Below, one piece after another: positions 47,399-60,474 of a DNA stretch of 64,000 nucleotides. Each line of letters starts with the position of its first letter. Within the stretch, counting starts at the first letter, position 1. A program made the position numbers and the translations under genes. The DNA comes from Deltaproteobacteria bacterium (GTDB lineage: Bacteria > Myxococcota_A > UBA9160 > UBA6930): NCBI GenBank assembly GCA_016875395.1, contig VGRF01000009.1:62001-126000 (forward strand), given 5' to 3'. The notes under the pieces are model-generated. The model did not search any database. It saw nothing but the letters and a program-made list of their open reading frames with translations, and was not told where the DNA came from.

Positions 47399-50152
<2,754 letters not shown>

Positions 50153-50342
50153 GAGCGGGGCGAGCTCTCGAGCTCGTCGCTTCGCGTCGACGCGCTCGCT
50201 CGCGCGGGCAGATCGCTCGGCGGATGCAGCGGGCGGAGCTTCGCTCCGCCGCTGATCCGCTCTGCGCGAGCTTCGCGGCCGAGGTCGCTCTTGCGCTCGT
50301 TCGCGCGCGCTGATTCTCTGCGCGCGCGCAGGGAGGCGCGCG

Positions 50343-51539
50343 ATGAGCGAGCGAGCGGTGCGAGTGACGGGCTTTCGCTGGGCGGGCGTGCGCTGCGGGA
50401 TCAAGACGCGCGGCGCCGATTTGATGCTGCTCGCGAGCGATCGCCCTGCGAACGCGGCGGGCGTGCTCACGCGCAACGTCGTGGCGAGCGCGCCGGTGCA
50501 GGTGACCCGCGCGCACTTGAGGCGCGGCGTCGCGCGCGCGGTCGTCGCGAACAGCGGCTGCTCGAACGTGGCGATGGGCGCGCAGGGGATGCGCGACGCG
50601 CGCACGATGGCGGCGCTCGCGGCGCTCGCGATCGGTGCCGCGCCGCGCGACGTGCTCGTGGCATCGACGGGCGTGATCGGCGAGCCGCTGCCGATGGCGA
50701 AGATCGCGAGCGGCATCGCGAAGGCGGCGCCCGCGCTCGCGAACGACGGCATCGCCGCCGCGGCGCGCGCGATCATGACCACGGATACGGTGCCGAAGAT
50801 CGCGGGCGCCACGTTCCGCGTGGGCGCGACGCGCTGCACGGTGGCGGGCATCGCGAAGGGCTCGGGGATGATCGAGCCCAACATGGCCACAATGCTCTCG
50901 TTCCTCGCGACCGACGCGGCCGTAACGACTCGCGTGCTGCGCGCGATCTGGCGCGAGGTCGCGGACCAGACCTACAACCGCGTCACGGTCGACGGCGAGA
51001 CCAGCACGAGCGACACCGCCGTGGTGCTCGCGAACGGCGCGAGCGGCGCCGCGAACCTCTCGAGCGCGCGCAGCAGCGGCGGCGCGAAGCTCGCGGGCGC
51101 GCTGCTCGAAGTGGCGACCGCGCTCGCGAAGATGCTCGCGCGCGATGGCGAGGGCGCGACCAAGCTCGTGACGATCGAGGTGACTGGGGCGAAGAACGAC
51201 GCGCAGGCCGCCGCCGCGGGCCGCCGCATCGCGAACTCGCTGCTCGTGAAGACGGCGCTGTTCGGTGGCGACCCGAATTGGGGGCGAATCCTGCAAACGG
51301 TCGGCGCAGAGCGCGTCGCACTCGATCTCGCGAAGACCGAGGTGGAGCTGTGTGGCGTCCCGGTCTTCGCGCGCGGCGCGAGCAGCGGCCCGGCGGCCCG
51401 CAAAGCCGCCGGTAAGCGCATGCGGGGCAACGAGATTTCCATCGCCGTCGCGCTCGGCGCAGGCAAAGGCAGCGCGCGCCTGTGGACGTGCGATCTCTCC
51501 TACGACTACGTGAAGGTGAACGCGGACTACACCACCTGA
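50343..51539 (+). CDS. argJ: bifunctional ornithine acetyltransferase / N-acetylglutamate synthase ArgJ
   Basis: A 398-residue ArgJ that transfers acetyl from N-acetylornithine to glutamate in arginine synthesis. The self-cleavage site is Ala182-Thr183 in MIEPNMATMLSF, where Thr becomes the new N-terminal nucleophile. Other motifs are DTVPKIAG, NRVTVDGETSTSDT, and FGGDPNWGRIL. The usual NSGNANA is NSGCSNVA here. GGGAGGCGCGCG precedes the ATG. The 190-base gap after secA shows nothing recognisable. Confidence 0.95.
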   Translation: MSERAVRVTGFRWAGVRCGIKTRGADLMLLASDRPANAAGVLTRNVVASAPVQVTRAHLRRGVARAVVANSGCSNVAMGAQGMRDARTMAALAALAIGAAPRDVLVASTGVIGEPLPMAKIASGIAKAAPALANDGIAAAARAIMTTDTVPKIAGATFRVGATRCTVAGIAKGSGMIEPNMATMLSFLATDAAVTTRVLRAIWREVADQTYNRVTVDGETSTSDTAVVLANGASGAANLSSARSSGGAKLAGALLEVATALAKMLARDGEGATKLVTIEVTGAKNDAQAAAAGRRIANSLLVKTALFGGDPNWGRILQTVGAERVALDLAKTEVELCGVPVFARGASSGPAARKAAGKRMRGNEISIAVALGAGKGSARLWTCDLSYDYVKVNADYTT

Positions 51540-51646
51540 GTCGTCGCGCGCGTGGGAATGCGAACGCGCCCCCGCGCGAATCGGATTGCCTCCTGGGAGC
51601 CTCTACACCTAGGCTCGTTCGCTGTTGGGGGCCTTGGAGGCTCGAG

Positions 51647-53137
51647 ATGCGTCTCGCGATCGTTGCAGCTGCTGCGCTCCTCGCTGCTTCCTCGGCCGAA
51701 GCGCGCGTCTACACGTTCGTGAATCTGCTCGACTCGACGCAGCAGACGATCTCGACGAACGCGCAGTGCCTCGCGCCTTCGATCAACAGCCTCGGGGAGG
51801 TGGCGCTGCTCGCAGGGTCTGGTGCAACGCGCGGCATCTACAAGGCGTCGGGCGGCTCACTCACGCTTCTCGCGGGCGCGAGCTTCGGCGGAGCGCCGCG
51901 GATCTTCGACGAAGTCGGCTGCCGCGGCCCTTCGATCAACGATCAAGGGCGCGTCGCGTTCTGGGCCGAGACCCAGGGCGCGGGCGCGGACGGCATCTAC
52001 ATCGCGGACGCCACGGGGGTCTACACCGTCGCGGATTCGACCGGGCCGTTCGGGCGTTTCGATGACGCGTGCTGCCCGCCCTACGTGATGCTCAACGAGA
52101 ACGGCCTGGTCGCGTTCGTCGCGCGCTTCGACGCGCCCGGACCGGAGGCGATCTACGTCGGCAATGACGCCGGGGTGCTCCCCGTCTACAGCTCGGCCAA
52201 CACCTCGTTCGAGAGGTACGAGCATGGGCCCGCGATCAACGACGCGGGGAAGCTCGCCTTCTTCGCGTCCAACGCAGACGAGTCGGACCGGGGCCTGTTC
52301 GTCGGCAACGGCGGCGCGCTGTCGAAACGACTCGACTACTACGACGCTTGCTCGCTCAGCCTCGAGACGAACATCGACAACACGGACCGCGCGAGCTTCG
52401 CGGGCGACATCGGGAGCACTTGCCCCAGCGTCACCGAGATCTACCTCACGACCGCGACGACGATCGTGCCCGCCGCGCTGCCTCCCGTGATCTCGTTCTG
52501 GTTCGATCCGCCGTCCTTCGCGAACAACGGCGAGTACGCGTTCAACGGGATGAGCGGCGGCCTGCTCGGCGTCTACGTCGGAGGCACGACCAGCACGCCC
52601 GTGATTCGCGTGGGCGACCCGCTGTTCGGCTCGACGGTCGCGAGCGCTCAAATCGGGCGACAGGGCGCCAACGCCCAGGGGCAGGTCGTCTTCTGGTACA
52701 GCCTCGCGAACGGCGTCACCGGCTACGCGCGGGCTGATGCGACCCCGGACTGCGCCAACGGCATCGACGACGACGCCGATGGGAAGACTGATCTGCTGGA
52801 TGCCGGCTGCTCGGGCGCGAGCGACCTGTCCGAACGCACGACCCTCTACTCGTGCGACGACGGCCTCGACAACGACGCCGACGGCCTGATCGACTATCCG
52901 AGCGACATCGGCTGCGCGAACGCGAAGGGCAAGAAAGAGAATCCCCAGTGCAGCGACGGGATCGACAACGACGGCGACACCTTCATCGACTACCCCGCTG
53001 ACACGGTCTGCACGAGCCCGACCGGCTCGAACGAGAACCCGCCGCCGCCGTCCAACGGGTGCGGCATCGGCCCGGAGCTGGCGGCGGCGATTCCGCTGCT
53101 CGCGTGGCTGCGACGGCGTAGGCGCGGCGCCGCATAG
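51647..53137 (+). CDS. secreted surface protein with Ca-binding-like Asp repeats and MYXO-CTERM-like tail
   Basis: A 496-residue exported protein with signal peptide (LAIVAAAALLAASSAEA). The body (about 20-360) is a beta-propeller-like series of strands with recurring INxxGxVAF phrases. Three cysteine-bracketed Asp-rich repeats follow at about 365-465: CANGIDDDADGKTDLLDAGC, CDDGLDNDADGLIDYP and CSDGIDNDGDTFIDYP, similar to thrombospondin type 3 or dockerin calcium loops. The end NGCGIGPELAAAIPLLAWLRRRRRG (Gly-Cys, hydrophobic helix, arginines) matches the MYXO-CTERM/related Cys-type sorting plan. GGAGG lies just upstream of the ATG. Surface anchoring is likely; ligand unknown. Confidence 0.8.
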   Translation: MRLAIVAAAALLAASSAEARVYTFVNLLDSTQQTISTNAQCLAPSINSLGEVALLAGSGATRGIYKASGGSLTLLAGASFGGAPRIFDEVGCRGPSINDQGRVAFWAETQGAGADGIYIADATGVYTVADSTGPFGRFDDACCPPYVMLNENGLVAFVARFDAPGPEAIYVGNDAGVLPVYSSANTSFERYEHGPAINDAGKLAFFASNADESDRGLFVGNGGALSKRLDYYDACSLSLETNIDNTDRASFAGDIGSTCPSVTEIYLTTATTIVPAALPPVISFWFDPPSFANNGEYAFNGMSGGLLGVYVGGTTSTPVIRVGDPLFGSTVASAQIGRQGANAQGQVVFWYSLANGVTGYARADATPDCANGIDDDADGKTDLLDAGCSGASDLSERTTLYSCDDGLDNDADGLIDYPSDIGCANAKGKKENPQCSDGIDNDGDTFIDYPADTVCTSPTGSNENPPPPSNGCGIGPELAAAIPLLAWLRRRRRGAA

Positions 53138-53346
53138 CCGGCGCCCCTCCGTTCGCCGAAAGCCCAGCAAATTCGCGGCTCCGCGCCTATCGCGCGCGCG
53201 GTGTGTCTGCTAATTCCGCCGCCACTTCACACGCATCCGGACCGCCCCAGCGGTCCCGCGACCCCCAGGCGGCGAGGGCCTCTGGAATCTGGCGCGGGTT
53301 GGGGAATCGCGGCCGGGGCGGACGCACAACCGCGAAGGGAAGCTCC

Positions 53347-54300
53347 ATGTCCGAAGGCCAGGGCCAGACGCCCGCCGCACCCGCCACCATGACGACCGCG
53401 ATGTCCGCGCGGCGTCGCCCCGATGTCCGCAGCCTGCTCGACGCGGGCGCCCACTTCGGCCACCAGACGCGGCGCTGGAATCCGCGCATGCGCAACTTCA
53501 TCTTCGGCGAGCGCGACGGCATCCACATCCTCGACCTCGACCAGACCGTGCCGCGGCTCGACGCTGCGCTCGAGTTCCTGCGCGAGACGGTCGCGAGCGG
53601 CGGCAAAGTGCTGTTCGTCGCCACGAAGCGGCAGGCGCAGGATCTCGTGAAGGCCGAAGCCGAGCGCTCGGGTCAGTTCTACGTGAACAACCGCTGGCTC
53701 GGCGGAATGCTCACCAACTGGCGCACGGTTCGGAAGTCGCTCGAGATGTTCAAGGGGTCGCTCGAGATCCTCGGCGACGAAGAGCAGCAGAAGCTGCGCT
53801 CGAAGAAGGAGCTTTCGCGCATCACCCGCGAGGTGGAGAAGTACAAGAAGTCGCTCGACGGCATCCGCGAGATGCAAAAGCTGCCCGACGCGCTGTTCGT
53901 CGTCGACGTGGCGAAGGAGCACATCGCGATCAGCGAAGCGCGCCGGCTCGGCATCCCGATCGTCGCGATCGTCGACTCGAACTGCGACCCCGATGGCATC
54001 GACTTCGTGGTGCCCGGCAACGACGACGCGATTCGCGCGCTCGAGCTGTACTTCGCACTCGCGGCCGACGCGTGCATCGACGGCGCGAGCGTTCACAACG
54101 AGCGCGTCGTCCAGGGCGGCGGTGAGCCGCGCAGCGCGGAGGGCGAGACGACCGCCGCAGGTCGCCGCGTGATCGAGATCAAGCAGCCGCCGCGGCGCGG
54201 TCGCGGCGCGACCGGCACTCACGGCGGTGGCGGCGGCGGACGCGGCCGGCGCGCGCCGGGCGGTGCGCACAGCGAAGGCGGCGACACCGAGGCGGAGTAA
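53347..54300 (+). CDS. rpsB: 30S ribosomal protein S2 with N- and C-terminal extensions
   Basis: A 317-residue S2, longer than the usual 240-260. The core is canonical: SLLDAGAHFGHQTRRWNPRM, FIFGERDGIHILDLDQT, RWLGGMLTNWRTVRKS, and LGIPIVAIVDSNCDPD. The first 24 residues (SEGQGQTPAAPATMTTAMS) and the last 60 or so, a Gly-Arg-rich tail (RRGRGATGTHGGGGGGRGRR), are extra. GAAGGGAAG precedes the ATG; earlier in-frame starts are less likely. First gene of rpsB-tsf-pyrH-frr. The upstream 209-base leader may hold autoregulatory signals but none is evident. Confidence 0.96.
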   Translation: MSEGQGQTPAAPATMTTAMSARRRPDVRSLLDAGAHFGHQTRRWNPRMRNFIFGERDGIHILDLDQTVPRLDAALEFLRETVASGGKVLFVATKRQAQDLVKAEAERSGQFYVNNRWLGGMLTNWRTVRKSLEMFKGSLEILGDEEQQKLRSKKELSRITREVEKYKKSLDGIREMQKLPDALFVVDVAKEHIAISEARRLGIPIVAIVDSNCDPDGIDFVVPGNDDAIRALELYFALAADACIDGASVHNERVVQGGGEPRSAEGETTAAGRRVIEIKQPPRRGRGATGTHGGGGGGRGRRAPGGAHSEGGDTEAE

Positions 54301-54343
54301 CTCCGCCCAAGGCAATTGAATCGTCAGGGATCGGAGATAGAAC

Positions 54344-55213
54344 GTGGCTGAGATTTCCGCAGCGGTGGTGAAGGATCTGCGCGACAAGACCGGCGCGCCG
54401 ATGATGGACTGCAAGAAGGCCCTCACCGACGCGAACGGCGACCAAGCGCGCGCCTTCGAGCTGCTGCGCGAGCGCGGCCTCGCGAAGGCCGCCAAGCGCG
54501 CGGGCAAGGACACCACCGAGGGCACGATCGCGCTCGCGACGGGCGACGGCGTGGCCGCGTTGATCGAGCTCGGCTGCGAGACCGACTTCGTCGCGAAGAC
54601 GCCCGACTTCCAGGCGCTCGCGACGTCGCTCGCGAAGGCGGCGGTGGACGCGAACGCGTCGACGGCGGACGGCGTGCTCGGCGCGAGCGTCGGCGGAACG
54701 AAGGGTTCGGACGTGATCGCGAGTGCGATCGGGCGCATCGGCGAGAACATCCAGCTGAAGCGCGTCGAGAAGCTCGCGTCGCCGGGCGGCGTCGCGGGGG
54801 GCTACATCCACGCGGGCGGCAAGCTCGGCGTCGTGGTCGCGCTCGCGACGACGGCGCGCGGCGACGGCGTGAGTGGGCTCGCCAAGGACGTCGCGATGCA
54901 CGTGGCGGCGGCCGACCCCAGCCCCGTCGCGATCGACCGCGACGGCGTGCCGAAGGAGCTGCTCGATCGCGAGGCAGAGATCTTTCGAATTCAGGCGCTG
55001 AAGGAAGGCAAGCCCGAGAAGATCGTCGAGCGCATCGTCGAGGGCCGCATCAAGAAGTACTACAGCGAGGTGTGCCTGCTCGAGCAGCCGTTCGTGAAGG
55101 ACCCTGACAAGTCCGTCTCGAAGCTGCTCGCCGAAGCCGGAGCGAAGCTCGGCGCGCCGATTCAGGTCGTCGCGTTCAAGCGCTTCCGGCTCGGCGAGAC
55201 GAGCGGGGAGTAA
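54344..55213 (+). CDS. tsf: elongation factor Ts
   Basis: A 289-residue EF-Ts that recycles EF-Tu-GDP. It starts at a GTG (54344) after TCGGAGATAGAAC. The N-terminal UBA-like region has [20 protein letters not shown], followed by the [17 protein letters not shown] and [15 protein letters not shown] motifs that touch EF-Tu, a core with [16 protein letters not shown], and the C-terminal [11 protein letters not shown] segment. Placed directly after rpsB, as in most bacteria. Confidence 0.97.
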   Translation: MAEISAAVVKDLRDKTGAPMMDCKKALTDANGDQARAFELLRERGLAKAAKRAGKDTTEGTIALATGDGVAALIELGCETDFVAKTPDFQALATSLAKAAVDANASTADGVLGASVGGTKGSDVIASAIGRIGENIQLKRVEKLASPGGVAGGYIHAGGKLGVVVALATTARGDGVSGLAKDVAMHVAAADPSPVAIDRDGVPKELLDREAEIFRIQALKEGKPEKIVERIVEGRIKKYYSEVCLLEQPFVKDPDKSVSKLLAEAGAKLGAPIQVVAFKRFRLGETSGE

Positions 55214-55248
55214 TCACAGCCGCGGTGCCTGCGGCGAAGAGGGGAGCG

Positions 55249-55959
55249 ATGCCGAGATACCGGCGCGTGCTGCTGAAGCTCTCAGGCGAAGTGCTCGCCG
55301 GCGACGCGCGTTTCGGCATTCAGCCCAGCGTGCTGCGCGCGATCGCGGAGGAAGTCCGCGACGTGAAGCAGGACGGCGCCGAGCTCGGCATCGTGATCGG
55401 CGGCGGCAACATCATTCGCGGCGTCAGCGCTGCGAACGAAGGCATGGACCGCGCGACCGCCGACTACATGGGCATGATGGCCAGCGTGATGAACGCCGTC
55501 GCCATGCAGGACGCGCTCGAGAAGCTCGGCATGATCTCGCGCGTGCTTTCCGCGCTCGACATCCGCGAAGTCGCCGAGCCGTACATCCGCCGCCGCGCGA
55601 CGCGCCACCTCGAGAAGGGCCGCATCGTGATCTTCGCCGGCGGCACGGGGAACCCGTACTTCACGACCGACACTGCCGCCGCGCTACGCGCCGCCGAGAT
55701 CGAGGCCGACGTCGTGCTCAAGGCCACGAAGGTCGACGGCGTGTACAGCGCTGATCCCGCGAAGGTGGCGAGCGCGTCGCGCTACGAGCGGCTCACCTAC
55801 GACGACGTGGTGAAGCAAGGTCTCGGCTTCATGGACCAGGCCGCGATCGCGCTGTGCCGCGAGAACGGTTTGCCGATCGTCGTGTTCGACATGACCGTCG
55901 CGGGGAACATCCGCAAAGTGGTCGCCGGCGAGTCGATCGGCACCGTGATTTCGGACTAG
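55249..55959 (+). CDS. pyrH: uridylate kinase (UMP kinase)
   Basis: A 236-residue bacterial UMP kinase converting UMP to UDP. Motifs: [16 protein letters not shown] at the start, [45 protein letters not shown] and [14 protein letters not shown]. The start at 55249 has AGAGGGGAGCG in front; an in-frame GTG at 55225 would add eight residues. Lies between tsf and frr in the classic translation cluster. Confidence 0.96.
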   Translation: MPRYRRVLLKLSGEVLAGDARFGIQPSVLRAIAEEVRDVKQDGAELGIVIGGGNIIRGVSAANEGMDRATADYMGMMASVMNAVAMQDALEKLGMISRVLSALDIREVAEPYIRRRATRHLEKGRIVIFAGGTGNPYFTTDTAAALRAAEIEADVVLKATKVDGVYSADPAKVASASRYERLTYDDVVKQGLGFMDQAAIALCRENGLPIVVFDMTVAGNIRKVVAGESIGTVISD

Positions 55960-55975
55960 CGCGAGGGGGACTCAG

Positions 55976-56545
55976 ATGGCGGGGGATGACGTCGCGATCG
56001 TGCTCGGCGAGGCGAAGGACGAGATGGAGAAGTCGCTGCGCAGCCTGCGCATCGAGCTCCAGAAAGTGCGCACCGGCCGTGCGAACCCGGCGCTGCTCGA
56101 GAACGTGAACGTCGATTACTACGGCACGCCAACGCCACTGCGGCAGCTCGCGAACCTGTCGGCGCCCGATCCGCGCCTGATCGTGGTCTCCCCGTACGAC
56201 CGCGGCGCGATCGGCGACCTCGAGCGCGCGATCAAGGCCGCGAACCTCGGCTTCACCCCCAACAACGACGGCAAGATCATCCGCATCCCGATCCCGCCGC
56301 TCACCGAAGAGCGCCGCAAGGACCTGGTGAAGCAGGTCAAGAAGATGGCCGAAGAGCACAAGATCGGCGTGCGGGACGCGCGCCGCGGCGCGATGGAGAT
56401 GGTCAAGGAGCTCGAGGACGACGGCACGATCTCGACCGACGACAAACGCCGCGTCGAGAAGCAGGTGCAGGATCTGACGGACGATCACGTCAAGAAGATC
56501 GACGAGATGATCGCGCACAAGGAAAAGGAAGTGCTGGAGGTTTGA
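55976..56545 (+). CDS. frr: ribosome recycling factor
   Basis: A 189-residue RRF that splits post-termination ribosomes together with EF-G. The long three-helix bundle and inserted beta domain are evident: MEKSLRSLRIELQKVRTGRANPALLENVNVDYYG, then TPNNDGKIIRIPIPPLTEERRKDLVKQ and VRDARRGAMEMVK. The ATG at 55976 follows GAGGGGGACTCAG. Closes the rpsB-tsf-pyrH-frr series. Confidence 0.97.
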   Translation: MAGDDVAIVLGEAKDEMEKSLRSLRIELQKVRTGRANPALLENVNVDYYGTPTPLRQLANLSAPDPRLIVVSPYDRGAIGDLERAIKAANLGFTPNNDGKIIRIPIPPLTEERRKDLVKQVKKMAEEHKIGVRDARRGAMEMVKELEDDGTISTDDKRRVEKQVQDLTDDHVKKIDEMIAHKEKEVLEV

Positions 56546-56632
56546 GGGGGATGCAGCGCGCCGCGCAGCACGCGCCGAGAAGCGCTCGCGAGCTTCGCTC
56601 GCGAGACGCCGCACGCGCGGCACACGCTCCGC

Positions 56633-56727
56633 GCGCGCGAGTCCGCGACGCGCGCCCCCCGCGCGCGAGTCATCGCAGCGCGCCCCACTTCCCGCGCGCG
56701 AGTCTTCGACGCGCGCGCCCACCACTC
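56633..56727. repeat. three imperfect tandem repeats of about 28-33 bp in a GC-rich spacer
   Basis: GCGCGCGAGTC begins each of three units at about 56633, 56661 and 56696, each ending in GCGCGCCC or similar. They lie in the 343-base gap between frr and uppS (56546-56888), which otherwise shows no gene, terminator or promoter that I can support. Neighbouring sequence is also CG-alternating low complexity. Confidence 0.55.
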
Positions 56728-56888
56728 GCTCCCCGCCCCCATCCCGCCCGCCCCCTCCTCACCACGCCGGTTGACGCCCACCACGCAGCGGCCTGCGCGA
56801 CGCCGAATCAGCGGCGGCGCCAGCCGCCCGCTGCATTCGGCGAGCGCAGCCGCGCACACCGCGCAGCCCCTAACAAGCGAGCCGCGTC

Positions 56889-57650
56889 GTGAACGAACCG
56901 CGCCCCGCCAAGATCCCGACCCACGTCGCCGTGATCATGGACGGCAACGGCCGCTGGGCAGAGTCGCGCGGCCTCGTGCGCACGGACGGCCATCGCGCGG
57001 GCATGGAGACGGTGCGCACGATCGTGCGCGCGGCGCGCGAGCTCGGCGTTCGCTGGCTCACGCTCTACGCGTTCTCCTCCGAGAACTGGAATCGCCCGAA
57101 GAGCGAAGTCGACTACCTGATGCGCCTGCCCGAGGAGTTCTTCGAGAAAGAGCTTCCGGAGGTGATCGAGAAGAACGTGCGCATCCTCGCGATCGGCAAG
57201 CGCGACCGCCTGCCGCTCGGCGTGCGGCGCTCGCTCGAGAACGCGATCGCGCGCACCGCGCACAACACGGGCATGCGGCTCGTGTTCGCGCTCAGCTACG
57301 GCGGGCGGGGCGAGCTGGTGGAGGCTGCGCGCCGCATGCTGCGCGACGCGGATCTCGGGCGGCTCACGCCGGAGGCGCTCAGCGAGAAAACTTTCGCGCA
57401 GTACCTCGACGAGCCGGACATGCCCGACGTCGACCTGCTGATTCGCACCGGCGGCGAGTACCGCGTCTCGAACTTCCTGCTCTGGCAGATCGCGTACGCG
57501 GAGATCATCACCAGCGACGCGATGTGGCCCGACTTCGGTCGCGAGCGCCTCGAAGCCGCGATCGCCGAGTACCAGCGCCGCGAGCGCCGCTTCGGCCTGA
57601 CGAGCGCGCAGGTGCGAGGCGGGCGGGGCGAGCCCCAGGGCGGCGCGTGA
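56889..57650 (+). CDS. uppS: isoprenyl transferase (undecaprenyl diphosphate synthase)
   Basis: A 253-residue cis-prenyltransferase making the C55 lipid carrier for cell wall synthesis. Signatures: HVAVIMDGNGRWAESRG with the catalytic Asp, GHRAGMETVR, LTLYAFSSENWNRP and the C-terminal LLIRTGGEYRVSNFLLWQIAYAE. It starts at a GTG (56889) with only a weak ribosome-binding site. Its stop overlaps the GTG of dxr (GTGA). Confidence 0.96.
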   Translation: MNEPRPAKIPTHVAVIMDGNGRWAESRGLVRTDGHRAGMETVRTIVRAARELGVRWLTLYAFSSENWNRPKSEVDYLMRLPEEFFEKELPEVIEKNVRILAIGKRDRLPLGVRRSLENAIARTAHNTGMRLVFALSYGGRGELVEAARRMLRDADLGRLTPEALSEKTFAQYLDEPDMPDVDLLIRTGGEYRVSNFLLWQIAYAEIITSDAMWPDFGRERLEAAIAEYQRRERRFGLTSAQVRGGRGEPQGGA

Positions 57651-58813
57651 AGCGAATCGCGCTCCTCGGGAGCACCGGCTCGATCGGCGAGCAGACGCTC
57701 GCGGTCGTCGCCGAGTTTCCCGCGCGTTATCAGGTCACGGCGCTCGCCGCGGGCAAGCAGATCGAGAAGCTCGCCGCGCAGGTGAAGCGCTTCCGCCCGC
57801 AGCTCGTCGCGGTCGCGGACGAAGCGGGCGCGCGCGAGCTGCGCGCGCGGCTCGGCGCCGACGCGCCCGCGATCGAGATCGGCGCGCGCGGACTCATCGC
57901 CGTTGCCGAGGCGCCCGCAGATTGCGTCGTGTCCGGCCTCGTCGGCGCGATCGGTCTCGCGCCGACGCTCGCCGCGGTTCGTGCGCGCCGCGATGTCGCG
58001 CTCGCCAACAAGGAAGTGCTCGTGATGGCGGGCGCGCTCGTGCGCCGCGAGCTCGAGCGAAGCGGCGCGACGCTGCTGCCCGTCGACTCCGAGCACAGCG
58101 GCGCGTTCCAGGCACTCGCCGGGCACCGCCGCGAGGACGTGCACAAGCTCACGCTCACTGCGTCTGGCGGGCCGTTCCGCACGTGGAGCGCGGAGCAGAT
58201 GGAGCGCGCCACGGTCGCCGAGGCGCTGAAGCACCCGAACTGGGCGATGGGCCCGAAGATCACGATCGACTCGGCGACGCTCGCGAACAAGGCGCTCGAG
58301 GTGATCGAGGCGCGCTGGCTGTTCGACCTGCCCGCGGAGAAGGTGGCCGTCGTGGTGCATCCGCAGTCGATCGTGCACGCGCTCGTCGAGTACGTGGACG
58401 GCTCGGTGCTCGCGCAGCTCGGCATGCCGGACATGCGCGTCCCGATCTCGCTCGCGCTGGCGTGGCCCGAGCGCCTGCCGCTCGCGCTGCCGCGCCTCGA
58501 TCTCGCGCAGCAAAAGCGCCTCGACTTCGAGCCGCCCGACCCGAAACGCTTTCCGTGCCTCGAGCTCGCCTGGGCCGCGCTCGCCGGGGGCGAAGCGGCC
58601 CCGGCGGTGTTCAACGCGGCGAACGAAGTCGCGGTCGCCGCGTTCCTCGCCGGCGAGATCGCGTTCCCCGCGATCGCACGCACGAACGCGCGCGTGCTCG
58701 AAGCGCACCTTGCGGCGGGCGGTGCGGCGCTCACTAGTCTCGAAGACATCCTCGCGATCGACGCCGACGCCCGGCGGCGCGCGCGCGAGTGCGTGGAGGA
58801 GCTGCGCGCGTGA
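57647..58813 (+). CDS. dxr: 1-deoxy-D-xylulose 5-phosphate reductoisomerase
   Basis: A 388-residue DXR of the MEP isoprenoid pathway. NADPH site [15 protein letters not shown]. Metal and substrate region [12 protein letters not shown] and [13 protein letters not shown], then [44 protein letters not shown] and the flap-proximal [17 protein letters not shown]. The start is the GTG at 57647 overlapping uppS; the stop overlaps the GTG of rseP. Supplies precursors used by UppS. Confidence 0.96.
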   Translation: MKRIALLGSTGSIGEQTLAVVAEFPARYQVTALAAGKQIEKLAAQVKRFRPQLVAVADEAGARELRARLGADAPAIEIGARGLIAVAEAPADCVVSGLVGAIGLAPTLAAVRARRDVALANKEVLVMAGALVRRELERSGATLLPVDSEHSGAFQALAGHRREDVHKLTLTASGGPFRTWSAEQMERATVAEALKHPNWAMGPKITIDSATLANKALEVIEARWLFDLPAEKVAVVVHPQSIVHALVEYVDGSVLAQLGMPDMRVPISLALAWPERLPLALPRLDLAQQKRLDFEPPDPKRFPCLELAWAALAGGEAAPAVFNAANEVAVAAFLAGEIAFPAIARTNARVLEAHLAAGGAALTSLEDILAIDADARRRARECVEELRA

Positions 58814-60465
58814 ACGCACTACTGGAACTTCCGAGCACGTTCGGCGTGTTCGTGCTCGTGCTCGGCGTGCTCGTGACGGTGCACGAGCTCGGGCATTTTC
58901 TCGCGGCGCGCGCGTGCGGCGTGCGCGTGCTGAAGTTCTCGATCGGCTTCGGCAACCCGATCGGCTTCGGCCGCTGGCGAGCGCGCTGGGAGCGCGGCGG
59001 CACCGAGTACGTCGTCGCGTGGATCCCGCTCGGCGGCTTCGTGAAGATGCTCGGCGAGAACCCGGGCGAGGAGGACTCGCCGCAAGCGCGCGCCGATCGC
59101 GCCCACGCACTGCCGAGCCAGCCGCTCTGGAAGAAGCTCACGATCACACTTGCGGGCCCACTCGTGAACTTGTTGTTGCCGATCTTTGTTTTCATTGGCG
59201 CGCTCTGGATCGGTCTCGATCGCCCCGCACCCGTCGTCGGCACGGTCGAGCGCTCGTCTCCCGCGGAGGCGGCTGGCGTGCTCCCGGGCGATCGAGTTCT
59301 CGCAGTCGACGGCGACTCGGTGAGCGATTGGAGCGCCGTCGAAAGCGCGATCCGCGACCGCGCGGGCGCGGGAATCGCGCTCACGATCGAGCGCGCGGGT
59401 GCGACGCAGGAGCTCGCGATTACGGCGCAGCAGCGCAGCGGCATCGACATGACCGGCATCGCGACCGAGGTGGGCTGGATCGGCGTGCATCACGAGCGGC
59501 AGCTCGCACTGCTCGCGATTCCGGATCCCGCGAGCCCCGCGGCGCAGGCGGGCCTCGAGTCGGGCGACCGCGTCGTCGCGCTGAACGGCACGAAGCTCGA
59601 GGCGTGGCACGAGCTCGCTGCGGCGTACGCGACCGCACGCGGCGAGGTGACGCTGCGCGTCGCGCGCGGCGAGAAGAACGAGGAGCGCGACGTGCGGGCG
59701 CCCGCGCTCGGCTCGCTCGAGGCGCTCGGCGTGACGACCGCGGTGATCGTGAACGAAGTCTCTGCGGGCAGCCCTGCCGCCAAGGCGGGGCTCGCGCCCG
59801 GCGACTTGTTGGTGGCGGTGAACGGTCATCCGATCGGAACGTTCCAAACCTTTGCCGAAGCGGTCCGCGCCAGCGAAGGCGCGGCGCTGGCGGTCGACTT
59901 CGTGCGGGGCGGCGAGACCAAGGCCGTGTCGATCGCGCCCGAGAAGATGCGCACGGAGATCGCTCCGGGTGTGTTCGAGAACGTGTATCGGGTCGGAATC
60001 GCGGGCGCGGCGGGGCTCGCGGCCGGCGCGTTCGACGTGCAGCGCATCCGCAATCCACTCGTCGCGATCCCGCGCGCGATCGAGATGACCGGCGCGATGA
60101 CCGCGCAGTTCCTCAAGGGCCTCGGGCACATCTTCGCGGGCCGCGTCTCGCGCGACGCGATCGGCGGCCCGATCGAGATCGCGCGTCAGGCCAAGATCGC
60201 GTGGGACTTCGGCTGGGAGTCGTTCCTCCGCATGCTCGTCCTGATCAGCATCAACCTCGGCATCCTGAACCTGCTGCCGATTCCCGTGCTCGATGGCGGT
60301 CAGGCGATCATGTACACGCTCGAGGCCGCGCTGAAGGATCGCTTCACGCTGCGTGCGCGAGAGATCGCGCAAACCGTGGGCTTCGCGCTGCTTCTCACGC
60401 TGATGATGTTCGCGCTCTACAACGACTTCACGAAGCACGTGATCGGCTTCTTCCGCGATCTCTGA
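58810..60465 (+). CDS. rseP: RIP site-2 metalloprotease RseP-like, with three PDZ domains
   Basis: A 551-residue intramembrane protease. Zinc motif HELGH is at about residues 25-29 in the first membrane helix; the third ligand is in [12 protein letters not shown] near residue 490. Between the helices lie three consecutive PDZ domains, each with an xSPAxxAGLxxGDxxxAVxG core (about 140-200, 235-290 and 320-375), one more than the two of E. coli RseP. It would cleave anti-sigma factors or signal peptides in the membrane. The GTG at 58810 overlaps the dxr stop. Confidence 0.94.
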   Translation: MNALLELPSTFGVFVLVLGVLVTVHELGHFLAARACGVRVLKFSIGFGNPIGFGRWRARWERGGTEYVVAWIPLGGFVKMLGENPGEEDSPQARADRAHALPSQPLWKKLTITLAGPLVNLLLPIFVFIGALWIGLDRPAPVVGTVERSSPAEAAGVLPGDRVLAVDGDSVSDWSAVESAIRDRAGAGIALTIERAGATQELAITAQQRSGIDMTGIATEVGWIGVHHERQLALLAIPDPASPAAQAGLESGDRVVALNGTKLEAWHELAAAYATARGEVTLRVARGEKNEERDVRAPALGSLEALGVTTAVIVNEVSAGSPAAKAGLAPGDLLVAVNGHPIGTFQTFAEAVRASEGAALAVDFVRGGETKAVSIAPEKMRTEIAPGVFENVYRVGIAGAAGLAAGAFDVQRIRNPLVAIPRAIEMTGAMTAQFLKGLGHIFAGRVSRDAIGGPIEIARQAKIAWDFGWESFLRMLVLISINLGILNLLPIPVLDGGQAIMYTLEAALKDRFTLRAREIAQTVGFALLLTLMMFALYNDFTKHVIGFFRDL

Positions 60466-60474
60466 GCGAAGCAG

